A DNA stretch of 35,579 nt from Anaerocolumna aminovalerica (lineage in GTDB: Bacteria; Bacillota; Clostridia; Lachnospirales; Lachnospiraceae), in assembly GCF_900115365.1 (NCBI RefSeq), contig NZ_FOWD01000042.1, positions 1 to 35,579 of the forward strand, in the 5' to 3' direction. Below, piece after piece: positions 1 through 7,702 of the stretch. Position 1 is the stretch's first letter, and every line of letters starts with the position of its first letter. The translations under genes and the position numbers were made by a program. The notes under the pieces were generated by a model. That model ran no database searches, was not told the DNA's origin, and saw only the letters and a program-made list of their open reading frames with translations.

Positions 1-172
1 ACTCCTGATAGCGGTAATCGTGAATACGTTTGGTCTGAGCACCACAATGGGGGCAGGTTTGTATGGTAGGATTGGTTTCGATGAATATCCTAACATAATG
101 ATCTGCATGAACCACTTTCTTAATAAAAACATCTTCTAAATTCAGTAGATTTTTGGTACAATGAGAGTGCAT
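1..172 (-). mobile_element. ISL3-family transposase, N-terminal fragment running off the left edge
   Basis: The 57 visible residues begin MHSHCTKNLLNLEDVFIKKV and continue to a CPHC zinc-ribbon half followed by a basic RIHDYRYQE stretch. This is the layout of the N-terminal DNA-binding zinc finger of ISL3 transposases. The ATG at 172 is preceded by a good AGGAGG-like site at 183-187. The rest of the protein (DDE domain) lies outside the window, so whether the element is intact cannot be judged. Family assignment is from motif recognition. Confidence 0.75.
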
Positions 173-258
173 CTATCGAAAACCTCCTTTTAATGTTTGT
201 TTGGACGACGTGCATTTACTTAGAGGCTTCGTATAGATGCATTTTAATATAAAAAATA

Positions 259-307
259 AAATGTTGGAAGTATGTCTTTTGCATACCCCAACATTTATTA
301 TAGAACC
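259..307. repeat. Probable terminal region of the ISL3-type element, with imperfect palindrome
   Basis: AAATGTTGG near 260 is mirrored by CCAACATTT near 290-297, with GTATG/CATAC pairs inside, making an imperfect hairpin between the transposase start and the next gene. Read on the minus strand the segment opens GGTTCTATAATAAATGTTGG. That is the kind of GG-starting end expected for an ISL3 terminal inverted repeat, so the IS boundary is placed near 307. The partner end is outside the window. Confidence 0.45.
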
Positions 308-438
308 ATTATTTTTTATTTATTTAACATAGCCATGCTTGTATACTGAGGTTAGGTTTGATATTCCAACTCTTGTTATCTAACCAGATTACCCCTCCAT
401 TCCTGTCTATCTATTGTTTGCCCTTTTATAGATATTAC

Positions 439-1272
439 TTAGAATGAATTCATAATTCTATTTCTGCCGTGAAAAGTAGCATAATATCGGAAGCCCACTT
501 CTTTTAATAGCGCTTCTACTTTATCATAGGAACATCCTAAATGTTCTGATTTGTGAGCATCGGAACCAATGGTAATTAATTCTCCGCCCAGTTCTTTATA
601 ACGCACCAGTGTAGAATACTGAGGATTAGGGGCACCAAGACCATATCGGTATCCGGCAGCATTTACCTCTAATGCTTTGCCTTTGTATATAATATGTTTT
701 AATATTTCATCCAGAACATCCCCGTATTCTGAATAGGAGTAATTATCAAACAGTAACATTTTATTTCTGTCCGGATTCTCTTTTATATCTTGATATCGTA
801 TAATGTAGTCAATATGCCCTAAGGTATCATAATTATTATAATTTTGAATATTCTCCAATATTTTTTCAAAATACATCATGGTACCTTGTTGTGGAGTCTT
901 ACCTTCCCAATAAGTAGAATAATAGGGATCTAAATTATTATAAAGGTGGGTAGATCCAATAATAAAATCAAACTCATATTGGCCTGCCAGTGTTTCGTAT
1001 TGGTCTCCAATTTCAGGAATCAGGCCGAATTCAACACCTTTATAAATACTAATTTTTCCCCTGTATTTTTCTTGCATCTCTTTGATTTTCTTGAAATATT
1101 CCTCAATAGAAAAGTTAAATTCTCCATATTCCTTGGGATAATCCAAATCCATATGCTCCGTAAAACATATATCCTCCAATCCAAGTTCTATTGCTTTTTC
1201 AATCTGAGATTCCATGGGTGTCTCGCTATCGCTTGAAAAGGATGAATGTAAATGATAGTCTGCCTTTATCAT
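439..1272 (-). CDS. PHP-domain phosphoesterase, histidinol-phosphatase (HisK/HisJ) like
   Basis: A 277-residue single-domain PHP protein. It has the N-terminal metal motif DYHLHSSFSSD (H7, H9), then FTEHMD (about residue 40), GVEFG, GSTHLY, GHIDYI and a C-terminal GSDAHKSEHLG, which together supply the His/Asp ligands of a multinuclear metal site. Length and motif order match HisK-type histidinol-phosphate phosphatases, the last-but-one step of histidine synthesis. PHP enzymes with other phosphate-ester substrates look alike, and no other his gene is nearby. It follows the flavodiiron gene by 37 bases on the same strand and is probably co-transcribed with it. Confidence 0.8.
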   Translation of the reverse strand: MIKADYHLHSSFSSDSETPMESQIEKAIELGLEDICFTEHMDLDYPKEYGEFNFSIEEYFKKIKEMQEKYRGKISIYKGVEFGLIPEIGDQYETLAGQYEFDFIIGSTHLYNNLDPYYSTYWEGKTPQQGTMMYFEKILENIQNYNNYDTLGHIDYIIRYQDIKENPDRNKMLLFDNYSYSEYGDVLDEILKHIIYKGKALEVNAAGYRYGLGAPNPQYSTLVRYKELGGELITIGSDAHKSEHLGCSYDKVEALLKEVGFRYYATFHGRNRIMNSF

Positions 1273-1309
1273 AACTGCCTCTTTTCTATAACGTTATACG
1301 TTATCTATC

Positions 1310-2551
1310 TCAACCTATGTGCTTCTCTGTCAGGATCTTATCTTTTACTTGTTTCACTAATTCTTTTACACCAATGCGGATTTTTTCTAAATCCTCTTCT
1401 AATGGGGAACCAAGGAATTCTACAGGTTCGATAAAATCCCAATTCATATTAAGTCTTGTTAAAATTTCATCTAATTCCTTTTGTGCCCCTCCTGACCAGC
1501 CATAAGAACCAAAACGGAAGGCTTTTCTGTTATAAACTTTCTTCTTTCCAAGCTCTTCTAAAACTGCGCCCATTGGTGGGAACATTTTAAATTCATAAGT
1601 GGGCATAGCTAAGATTATACCGGTGGAAGTCCATGCTGAAGTGAGAACGGTACCCCAGGAATCTTTTGGAACTTCATGAACATGTACAACAATATCTTCC
1701 TCTTCCAATACTTTAACTGCATGCTCTACCGCTTTTCTTGTCATACCATACATTGAGCCCCATATTAAAGTAATTTCTTCTCTTGCAGGGCCTTTTGAAC
1801 AATCTGCATATTCAGAATATGCCTTAAATACTTCCTCCGGATTTCTCCAAATAAGGCCATGTCCAGGTGCTACTAATTTTACAGGTAATTCACTGCATTT
1901 TGCAGTTGCTTTTTTTGCCTGTAAAGAGAATGCAGCCAATACGTTGGAAAAATAACGAATGGTTTCTTGTTCATAGGTTATTTGCTCTTCTTTACTTAAT
2001 TCATCTACGTAAATTCTATCATCTATTATTTTGCCAAAAGAACCAAAAGCATCACAGGAGAACAAAGTGCCGGTTAATGTATCAAAAGTTCCAATGGTAT
2101 CTGGCCAATGTACATTAGGAATATCTATAAAGTTAAGAATATGACCCTTCCCCAAGTCTAAAGTATCCCCTTCACCAACGCATATAAAGTTATCATCCTT
2201 ACCATAAAATGCATCCAGTAACATTTTAGCTTTCTTACTTCCTACTACTTTAAAGTCTGGATTTATTTTTCTAAAGCTTTCTATCCAGCCGGAATGATCC
2301 GGTTCCATATGATTCACGATTAAATATTCAATGGACTCAGGAGTAATGTTCATTTGTTCCAGCAATGCATATAAGCTTTCAGGAACCCCGTCCCATCCGC
2401 AAACACCATCTACAATAGCTGTTTTTTCACCTTTTATAATATATGAATTCAAAGAAACTCCTTTGGGTATTTCCCATAAGCCCTCAAATAATATATCTTC
2501 CACGTTAACAGAAAGCTGATATATTCCTTCTGCTATTTTCATAGGTTTCAT
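1310..2551 (-). CDS. fprA: FprA-type flavodiiron protein (A-type flavoprotein)
   Basis: A cytoplasmic O2- or NO-reducing flavoprotein. The N-terminal metallo-beta-lactamase-like half carries the full diiron ligand set (numbered from an upstream ATG at 2557): H83-x-E85-x-D87-H88, H150 (NVHW), D169 (SCDAFG) and H233 (APGHG). The C-terminal half is a flavodoxin domain beginning at about residue 263 with the FMN loop GSMYGMTRK. The ATG at 2551 is chosen because the GAGGAGG at 2560-2566 is 8 bases away from it but only 2 from the ATG at 2557. Electrons would come from rubredoxin, and a rubredoxin gene lies 4 kb away among other oxygen-defence genes. All key ligands are present. Confidence 0.92.
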   Translation of the reverse strand: MKPMKIAEGIYQLSVNVEDILFEGLWEIPKGVSLNSYIIKGEKTAIVDGVCGWDGVPESLYALLEQMNITPESIEYLIVNHMEPDHSGWIESFRKINPDFKVVGSKKAKMLLDAFYGKDDNFICVGEGDTLDLGKGHILNFIDIPNVHWPDTIGTFDTLTGTLFSCDAFGSFGKIIDDRIYVDELSKEEQITYEQETIRYFSNVLAAFSLQAKKATAKCSELPVKLVAPGHGLIWRNPEEVFKAYSEYADCSKGPAREEITLIWGSMYGMTRKAVEHAVKVLEEEDIVVHVHEVPKDSWGTVLTSAWTSTGIILAMPTYEFKMFPPMGAVLEELGKKKVYNRKAFRFGSYGWSGGAQKELDEILTRLNMNWDFIEPVEFLGSPLEEDLEKIRIGVKELVKQVKDKILTEKHIG

Positions 2552-2608
2552 AATCATTTCCTCCTCATAATAATGTATAAAAATTTAGTTTTGTCATTAA
2601 ACGAAATC

Positions 2609-2637
2609 ATTTTACCAGTAATAGTATGTTTCGTCAA
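2609..2637 (-). promoter_or_regulatory. Sigma-A-type promoter for the flavodiiron gene
   Basis: On the minus strand TTGACG (2632-2637) and TAAAAT (2609-2614) are separated by 17 bases. This gives a start about 50 bases before the fprA start codon. The spacing and hexamers are close to consensus. Confidence 0.65.
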
Positions 2638-2754
2638 TTGTAATTGGGTATGTCTTACCTTTTTATTTCGGATAATTTGTATCCTTTTTATAGTTTTCTA
2701 TTATAATGTTTAGTAACGGATTTTAAACACATCCTATGTTTAATCTGTATTCTT

Positions 2755-2801
2755 TGTGACTACATCACAGAAATAACTTTCATAATGATATATAGTATAC
2801 T
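2755..2801 (+). promoter_or_regulatory. CRP-like operator and weak promoter in front of trxA
   Basis: TGTGACTACATCACA (2755-2769) is an inverted pair TGTGA/TCACA with a 5-base spacer, close to the CRP-family consensus. A -10-like TATAGT at 2791-2796 (overlapping TATACT at 2796-2801) follows, with no recognisable -35. If transcription starts near 2803 the operator is centred near -41, the usual class II activator position. The regulator is not identified; the Crp/Fnr gene just downstream is one candidate. Confidence 0.5.
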
Positions 2802-2875
2802 CATAAACTTAAATAAATTAACGGATTTTCTAAAGAGTAATAATCCATATATTTAGAATTGAAAGGAGTAATATT

Positions 2876-3190
2876 ATGAGCAAGATACTTCATATAACAA
2901 AGGATAATTTTGAAACTGAGGTAATTAAATCCGATAAACCTGTATTATTAGACTTTTGGGCATCCTGGTGCGGTCCATGCAAAATGGTTTCTCCCATTGT
3001 TGACCAAATTGCAAATGAAAATTCATCAATTAAGGTGGGTAAAGTAAATATAGACGAAGAAAGCGAACTGGCTCAAACTTTTAGAGTAATGTCAATACCA
3101 ACCTTAGTTGCAGTAAAAGATGGTAAGGTTATTAATTCAACCGTTGGTGTTCAGCCAAAACAAAACATATTAAAATTACTGGCGGAATAA
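2876..3190 (+). CDS. trxA: Thioredoxin
   Basis: A 104-residue single-domain thioredoxin with the catalytic WCGPC motif (C32, C35) after the LLDFWAS strand and the cis-proline SIPT (P75). It is a cytoplasmic protein-disulfide reductant. Length is normal and the start is fixed by GAAAGGAG 6 bases upstream. It lies divergent from the flavodiiron gene and convergent with a Crp/Fnr regulator. No thioredoxin reductase is adjacent. Confidence 0.95.
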   Translation: MSKILHITKDNFETEVIKSDKPVLLDFWASWCGPCKMVSPIVDQIANENSSIKVGKVNIDEESELAQTFRVMSIPTLVAVKDGKVINSTVGVQPKQNILKLLAE

Positions 3191-3233
3191 ACAGATATTA
3201 AACAACCAAAGATTTCCAATTAGACCTTTGTTT

Positions 3234-3303
3234 AGTCATTCTGAGAGCATGTGAACAGGAGCCTCCAAAATGTTTTACCCCCTTCTTAACTCTCAGAATG
3301 ACT
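3234..3303. terminator. Long inverted repeat between convergent trxA and Crp/Fnr genes
   Basis: A perfect 14-base inverted repeat, AGTCATTCTGAGAG (3234-3247) and CTCTCAGAATGACT (3290-3303), encloses 42 bases and ends one base before the Crp/Fnr stop codon. Its place between convergent genes suggests two-way termination, but neither side has a U-tract and the loop is long. The role is therefore uncertain. Confidence 0.45.
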
Positions 3304-3981
3304 CTACATAATCAAAGCCTTCAGTTTCTTTTTGTCGGCTATCTTAACTCCACCTCTTGATAATTCAACTATCCCTTCCCCTTGAAAATATTTTAACATA
3401 CGGGAAACTACCTCTCTGGCACTTCCAACATATTTTGCAATTTGTTCATGGGTAAGTTCTATTACATCGGATCCAGTCCTTGCAGCTTCATCTGAAAGGA
3501 ATATTGCAAGTCTTTTGTCAAAGCTCATGAATAGAATTTGTTCCATAGCCCACATTACATCTGAGAAACGGTCAATTACTAACCTTTGAGAATAATTTTC
3601 GGCATAAATGTTCTTATTACATAACTGCTGATAATATTTTGATTCAATCACCAATAAATCACAGGCTGATTCTGCATCTATATAAACATCGAAGGTAATA
3701 TTATCCAAAATACAGGATGCGGATAATATACATATATCTCCATCTGATAACCGGTATAAAGTTACTTCCTTCCCTTCATCCGATAGCATATATACTCTGA
3801 TATCCCCTTTCCGTATCAAAAGTACTCCAATACAATCCATGGAACCGCTATGAATTGGTCTGCCTTTCTCATATTCCACAGGAAATATATGATTTAATAA
3901 AAACTTTTTATCACTCTTATCCAGCTTGCTCCAAAATGGCAGAGCTTTCTCTATATATCTTATATCTTCATCCTTTAACAT
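3304..3981 (-). CDS. Crp/Fnr-family transcriptional regulator
   Basis: 225 residues from the chosen ATG. It has an N-terminal cyclic-nucleotide-binding-like beta barrel (about residues 25-120: YEKGRPIHSG, LIRKGDIRVY, LSDGD), a dimerisation helix, and a C-terminal winged helix with the recognition-helix segment YVGSAREVVSRMLK. The ATG at 3981 has GGAGTGAT correctly spaced, while an in-frame ATG at 4050 has no ribosome binding site. There is no Fnr-type N-terminal cysteine cluster, so direct oxygen sensing by an iron-sulfur cluster is unlikely; the effector is unknown. Its neighbours are thioredoxin and oxygen-defence genes. Confidence 0.88.
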   Translation of the reverse strand: MLKDEDIRYIEKALPFWSKLDKSDKKFLLNHIFPVEYEKGRPIHSGSMDCIGVLLIRKGDIRVYMLSDEGKEVTLYRLSDGDICILSASCILDNITFDVYIDAESACDLLVIESKYYQQLCNKNIYAENYSQRLVIDRFSDVMWAMEQILFMSFDKRLAIFLSDEAARTGSDVIELTHEQIAKYVGSAREVVSRMLKYFQGEGIVELSRGGVKIADKKKLKALIM

Positions 3982-4279
3982 AATATCACTCCATTCCAAA
4001 CACATAGTAGCTTCCATTGCATAATCATTGTGTGAAGAGTTTTTTATCATTCATTATGATTATATACATAAAATTATCTTTTTACAACTGTTCTAATAAA
4101 TATAAAATTATCATTATCCACATCTATCTTGTATATTATTGACTTTTAAATAAGATATAAGTAAATTTACTAGAATTTAATTTTGATGCATTGTATAATT
4201 AAGCAATATTGTACAATTACATTAAACTGCCAGTTAAAGAAAACCTTCATTGATTATGAATGATAAAGGAGTTAAATAT

Positions 4280-5011
4280 ATGAAATTCAATAAACTTATT
4301 GGTGCAGGTAATACAGCAAGTGTATATGAATGGGAAGAAGGTAAAGTACTTAAGCTTTTTAATAAAGATTATCCTGGTAAATCAATTGAGAATGAATTTA
4401 ATAACGCTATGGCAATAAGAGAAATGAATTTCAAAAAACCTAAAGCATATGAAATAATTTCTTACAAAGAAAGAAAGGGCATTATATATGACAGAATTGA
4501 AGGAGAATCCTTACTTGAATGGGTTATGAAAACTGGTGATTTACAGGAATGTGCCAGATGTATGGCAAAGCTTCATAAGGCAATTATTCAAAATAAGATC
4601 AGTAATGTGGCTAATTATAAGGATTTTTTAAAATATCATATAACAAAGACTCAATTAACTTTAGAAAAACAGGATGAATTTTTACAGATGATAGATAAAT
4701 TGCCAGGTGGAAATGTACTCTGTCATGGTGACTTCCATCCAGGTAATATATTAATATCGAAAGGGCATGGATATGTTATAGACTTTATGAATGTCTGCTA
4801 CGGAAATTCATTATATGATATTGCAAGGACAGTATTCCTGATAGAATATACACCTATACCTCCAGAAGCAAATAACCATGATATGCTTCTATATTTTAAA
4901 AAAACACTGTCAGATTTATATCTGATTCAAATGAATGTTACCAGAGAAATGATACAGGATTACTTATCTGTAATTATTGCAGTAAGAAAAGGTGAATGTC
5001 CTTACGAATAA
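4280..5011 (+). CDS. Aminoglycoside-phosphotransferase-fold kinase (APH family)
   Basis: 243 residues from the ATG at 4280, which has AAAGGAG in front. The ATG at 4250 lacks one. A glycine-rich start LIGAGNTASVYEW, a lysine in VLKLF, the catalytic loop HGDFHPGNIL and the metal-binding VIDFMN give the APH/choline-kinase fold. Family members phosphorylate antibiotics, choline, sugars or unknown small molecules, and nothing here fixes the substrate. It stands alone, with a TTGACT...TAAATT promoter candidate at 4139-4167. Resistance should not be assumed from the fold. Confidence 0.75.
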   Translation: MKFNKLIGAGNTASVYEWEEGKVLKLFNKDYPGKSIENEFNNAMAIREMNFKKPKAYEIISYKERKGIIYDRIEGESLLEWVMKTGDLQECARCMAKLHKAIIQNKISNVANYKDFLKYHITKTQLTLEKQDEFLQMIDKLPGGNVLCHGDFHPGNILISKGHGYVIDFMNVCYGNSLYDIARTVFLIEYTPIPPEANNHDMLLYFKKTLSDLYLIQMNVTREMIQDYLSVIIAVRKGECPYE

Positions 5012-5118
5012 AAAAGATATCGTAGAATTTTGAATCTTTATAGTAGTATGTTCTTTAGTTATATAAAAAGTATTGTTTTATTTAATTCAATAAACGACTA
5101 TCTGCTTTTAAGTAAATC

Positions 5119-5151
5119 GACCTTCGGGAGCATAGGATACTCTCGAAGGTC
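5119..5151. terminator. Hairpin terminator between convergent kinase and desulfoferrodoxin genes
   Basis: GACCTTCGGGAG (5119-5130) pairs with CTCTCGAAGGTC (5140-5151), 11 of 12 matched, with a 9-base loop. It sits between two convergent genes and can serve both, but flanking U-tracts are weak on both strands. Confidence 0.55.
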
Positions 5152-5176
5152 TTAATAAAATTATTAGGCAAAACCT

Positions 5177-5563
5177 TTATTTATTTTCTGTTTTCCATAA
5201 TCCATGCAGATTGCAATATTCATAAGTTGCAATAAGCTTTTCATCGCTTAGTTCGAAAGTTGCCTTTGGTTTATCAGATGGAGTTAAATATTTCATCTGT
5301 AAACCTTTGTCTGTCTCAATATAAATCCATTGGATGTAGTGTTCAGGTGTCATAGGATGTTCAACGCTTCCGATTTCTACTGTTATAGTATTGCCATCCA
5401 CTGTTACAACTGGTAAATGTTTCTCCGTTGCAGCTTCTGTTGTATTCGCTACAAGTTCATTCATCTCTTGTCCGCAGCAAACTAATGGTGCTCCTGATTC
5501 ATGAATCAGCGTTACCAGATTACCACATTGTTTACAAATAAAAAACTTTGGTTCTTTTTTCAT
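5177..5563 (-). CDS. dfx: Desulfoferrodoxin (2Fe superoxide reductase)
   Basis: 128 residues. The N-terminal desulforedoxin domain has C10-x2-C13 and C29-C30 for the FeS4 centre. The superoxide reductase domain has the EKH motif (E47, K48, H49), H69, H75 and the C117-x2-H120 pair (EYCNLHGLW) that together form the Fe(His4Cys) active site. It reduces superoxide to peroxide without making O2, using rubredoxin as electron donor. Length and all ligands are normal. It lies just downstream of rubrerythrin on the same strand, which would remove the peroxide formed. Confidence 0.95.
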   Translation of the reverse strand: MKKEPKFFICKQCGNLVTLIHESGAPLVCCGQEMNELVANTTEAATEKHLPVVTVDGNTITVEIGSVEHPMTPEHYIQWIYIETDKGLQMKYLTPSDKPKATFELSDEKLIATYEYCNLHGLWKTENK

Positions 5564-5669
5564 ATCCTCTTCGATCCTTTCATTTTTAAAATTTTGGTTT
5601 TATTAATTATTGTATCTTTCATTACAATTAAAGCATATGCTATAGGTTAGCACTTTACTATCTTTATTA

Positions 5670-6209
5670 TTAATAATTTTGTGCTAATATTTTAAAGTAT
5701 CCTTGTGGATGATCACAAATCGGACATTTTTCCGGTGCTTTCTTTCCAACATGGATATGCCCGCAATTAGCACACTGCCAAATAGTTTCTCCATCTCTGG
5801 AGAATACGATTCCGTCCTCCACGTTTTCCAGTAACTTTCTGTATCTTTCTTCATGCTCTTTTTCAATTTTTGCTACACCTTCAAATAGGTATGCAATTTT
5901 GTCAAAGCCTTCTTCTCTTGCTTCTTTTGCAAAATTTGCATACATGTCAGTCCATTCATAGTGTTCACCAGCTGCAGCATCTAAAAGATTTTCGCTGGTA
6001 GTTCCAATGCCGTCATGAAGTAATTTAAACCAAATCTTAGCATGTTCTTTTTCATTATTAGCGGTTTCTAAAAAGAGTTCGGCAATTTGTTCATAACCTT
6101 CTTTTTTAGCTTTGGAAGCATAATATGTATATTTGTTTCTTGCCTCTGATTCACCTGCAAAGGCAGTTTTCAAATTTGCTTCTGTTTTGGTCCCTTTTAA
6201 TTCTTTCAT
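5670..6209 (-). CDS. rbr: Rubrerythrin
   Basis: An NADH- and rubredoxin-dependent peroxidase of anaerobes. A four-helix ferritin-like domain carries diiron Glu/His motifs ([24 protein letters not shown]). A C-terminal rubredoxin-like domain has CxxC pairs at C148/C151 and C164/C167 (numbered from an ATG at 6215). The ATG at 6209 is preferred because AGAAGG lies 6 bases ahead, whereas the ATG at 6215 overlaps that site. It is followed by desulfoferrodoxin and preceded by rubredoxin, which has its own terminator, so it is probably transcribed separately from rubredoxin. Confidence 0.95.
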   Translation of the reverse strand: MKELKGTKTEANLKTAFAGESEARNKYTYYASKAKKEGYEQIAELFLETANNEKEHAKIWFKLLHDGIGTTSENLLDAAAGEHYEWTDMYANFAKEAREEGFDKIAYLFEGVAKIEKEHEERYRKLLENVEDGIVFSRDGETIWQCANCGHIHVGKKAPEKCPICDHPQGYFKILAQNY

Positions 6210-6254
6210 GTTCATCCTTCTTTCTTTTCTTTTGCTTATTGATTGATTGATTTG

Positions 6255-6297
6255 TTTTTTAAAAAAGAGAGTAAGTATACAATATGCTTACTCTCTT
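6255..6297 (-). terminator. Rho-independent terminator of the rubredoxin gene
   Basis: AAGAGAGTAAG (6265-6275) and CTTACTCTCTT (6287-6297) form an 11-bp stem. On the minus strand it is followed directly by a run of six T residues. It ends the rubredoxin transcript before rubrerythrin. Confidence 0.85.
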
Positions 6298-6307
6298 AAA
6301 TATTAAA

Positions 6308-6463
6308 TTATAACTCTACAAATGCTTCTTTCTCTAAGCCGCATACTGGGCAAACCCAATCTTCAGGGACATCTTCCCATGGTGTACCTGGAGCAATTCC
6401 GTTATCCGGATCACCTACTTCAGGATCGTATACATAACCGCAAGGGCATTCATACTTTTTCAT
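6308..6463 (-). CDS. rd: Rubredoxin
   Basis: A 51-residue protein starting [18 protein letters not shown]. It has two CxxC knuckles (CPCGYVYD near residue 6 and CPVCGL near residue 41) that bind the single FeS4 iron, plus the usual aromatic residues and the [12 protein letters not shown] stretch. The first pair is CPCG rather than the common CxxCGY with a hydrophobic residue, which is seen in some rubredoxins. GGAGG lies 8 bases before the ATG. It would carry electrons to rubrerythrin, desulfoferrodoxin and the flavodiiron protein, all encoded within 5 kb. Confidence 0.95.
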   Translation of the reverse strand: MKKYECPCGYVYDPEVGDPDNGIAPGTPWEDVPEDWVCPVCGLEKEAFVEL

Positions 6464-6545
6464 AATTAGCACCTCCAAATTTATCGTTCATATTTAATCT
6501 TTTTTATCTTTATTAATATTATTCAATACCTGTAAAGATATTGTA

Positions 6546-6575
6546 ATTATAGCACAAACCGGTAATTAAATTCAA
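6546..6575 (-). promoter_or_regulatory. Promoter of the rubredoxin gene
   Basis: On the minus strand TTGAAT (6570-6575) and a perfect TATAAT (6546-6551) are 18 bases apart, about 80 bases before the rubredoxin start. Confidence 0.6.
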
Positions 6576-6674
6576 TATAAATTTTGTAAAATTTCTGATA
6601 ACATTTTAAAAAATTAATAGTTTTCTATTATGATTTTATAAATATAACAGTTTACAAACATTAAGACTATTAGA

Positions 6675-7166
6675 CTATTTATTATCTGATTCAGCGAATT
6701 TTTGAATTCTTGACATCATGTTTTTGTTAAAATTATCTACTTTTCTATTATATTCTTCTTCCATATACTTAGAAGCAAGTAAAAAATCTGCCGTTGCAAG
6801 GTTATTGGCAATGGGAATATCGTATACAACAGCAATTCTAAGTAATGCCTTAACATCCGGATCATGGGGCTGTGATTCCAATGGGTCCCATAAGAATACA
6901 ACAAAATCAATGTTTCCTTCTACAATTCTGGATCCTATTTGTTGATCTCCCCCTAGAGGTCCGCTGTTATACCCCTTTACCGGCAGCCCTGTTTTTTCAG
7001 ATATAAGTCTTGCGGTGGTTCCTGTTCCACACAAAAAATGATTTTTTAAAATATCCTTATTCCTTTCAGCCCATTCTGCCAGTTCCTTTTTCTTTCCGTC
7101 ATGAGCTATTAAAGCGATGTGCTTCTTTTTATCAATCTTAAAATAAATGTAATCATCTAACAGCAT
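6675..7166 (-). CDS. mgsA: Methylglyoxal synthase
   Basis: Converts dihydroxyacetone phosphate to methylglyoxal and phosphate, a bypass that relieves sugar-phosphate excess. 163 residues, with the family motifs ALIAHDGKK (H22, D23), CGTGTTA phosphate loop (about 46-52), GPLGGDQQIG with the catalytic-type D74, WDPLESQPHDPDVKALLR (D94, H101, D102) and NLATADF. About 20 residues longer than typical bacterial enzymes because of a basic, probably helical C-terminal tail. It is a single-gene unit on the minus strand, divergent from citrate synthase. Confidence 0.93.
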   Translation of the reverse strand: MLLDDYIYFKIDKKKHIALIAHDGKKKELAEWAERNKDILKNHFLCGTGTTARLISEKTGLPVKGYNSGPLGGDQQIGSRIVEGNIDFVVFLWDPLESQPHDPDVKALLRIAVVYDIPIANNLATADFLLASKYMEEEYNRKVDNFNKNMMSRIQKFAESDNK

Positions 7167-7421
7167 ATGTTTCCTCCTGTCTTTTTCTGTTATTGTACAA
7201 ACGATTCTTTCAAAATACCAGTCTGATAATGGATAAGTATACCATTACCAACAAAGTATGATTTTATCTATCTCTGATAATAATATCATAGATGATTTGT
7301 TTATAAAAAGCAATTATAAAGTGATAAATTATATTCTTTATGTATAAACTTAAGGCTATTTCTTTTCCTTCATAGGCTGCATTTTTATTCGTTTTTTTAT
7401 ATGATTTTTATATATTTTTTC

Positions 7422-7451
7422 TTGTCAATTCAATATATTATGTGATAGAAT
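7422..7451 (+). promoter_or_regulatory. Promoter candidate for citrate synthase
   Basis: TTGTCA (7422-7427) and TAGAAT (7446-7451), 18 bases apart. A start near 7458 would give a leader of about 245 bases before the gene. Confidence 0.55.
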
Positions 7452-7490
7452 AAAGCAACTATTATCACTTACAAAATTATTTGCAAAGAT

Positions 7491-7587
7491 TTCCATTTTA
7501 CTTAAATGGAATATTGGAACTTTTTATCGAGATTTGTGTAATTATATGCTTTACTTTTTATTTTTATTAGTTTTTCCAATATTCCAT
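7491..7587 (+). promoter_or_regulatory. Structured leader of citrate synthase with two competing hairpins
   Basis: Segment A, TTCCATTT (7491-7498), can pair with AAATGGAA (7504-7511). The overlapping segment ATGGAATATTGGAA (7506-7519) is perfectly complementary over 14 bases to TTCCAATATTCCAT (7574-7587). The two pairings share bases 7506-7511 and so exclude each other. No T-run, ligand-binding consensus or known riboswitch motif was recognised, so any regulatory function is inference. The rest of 7167-7702 shows nothing further. Confidence 0.45.
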
Positions 7588-7702
7588 CCATTATTTTACG
7601 CTTTTCTTTCTGATGCTTGTAAACATATTGGGATAATCTTCTATCTCAATTCTCAACTAATTCATTATATCTATGTTTTAGTCAGGACAAAAGGAGGTAA
7701 TT

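Noticed and set aside
4280-5011. Aminoglycoside resistance gene
   Set aside because: Only the general APH fold motifs are present; many housekeeping small-molecule kinases share them and there is no resistance context.
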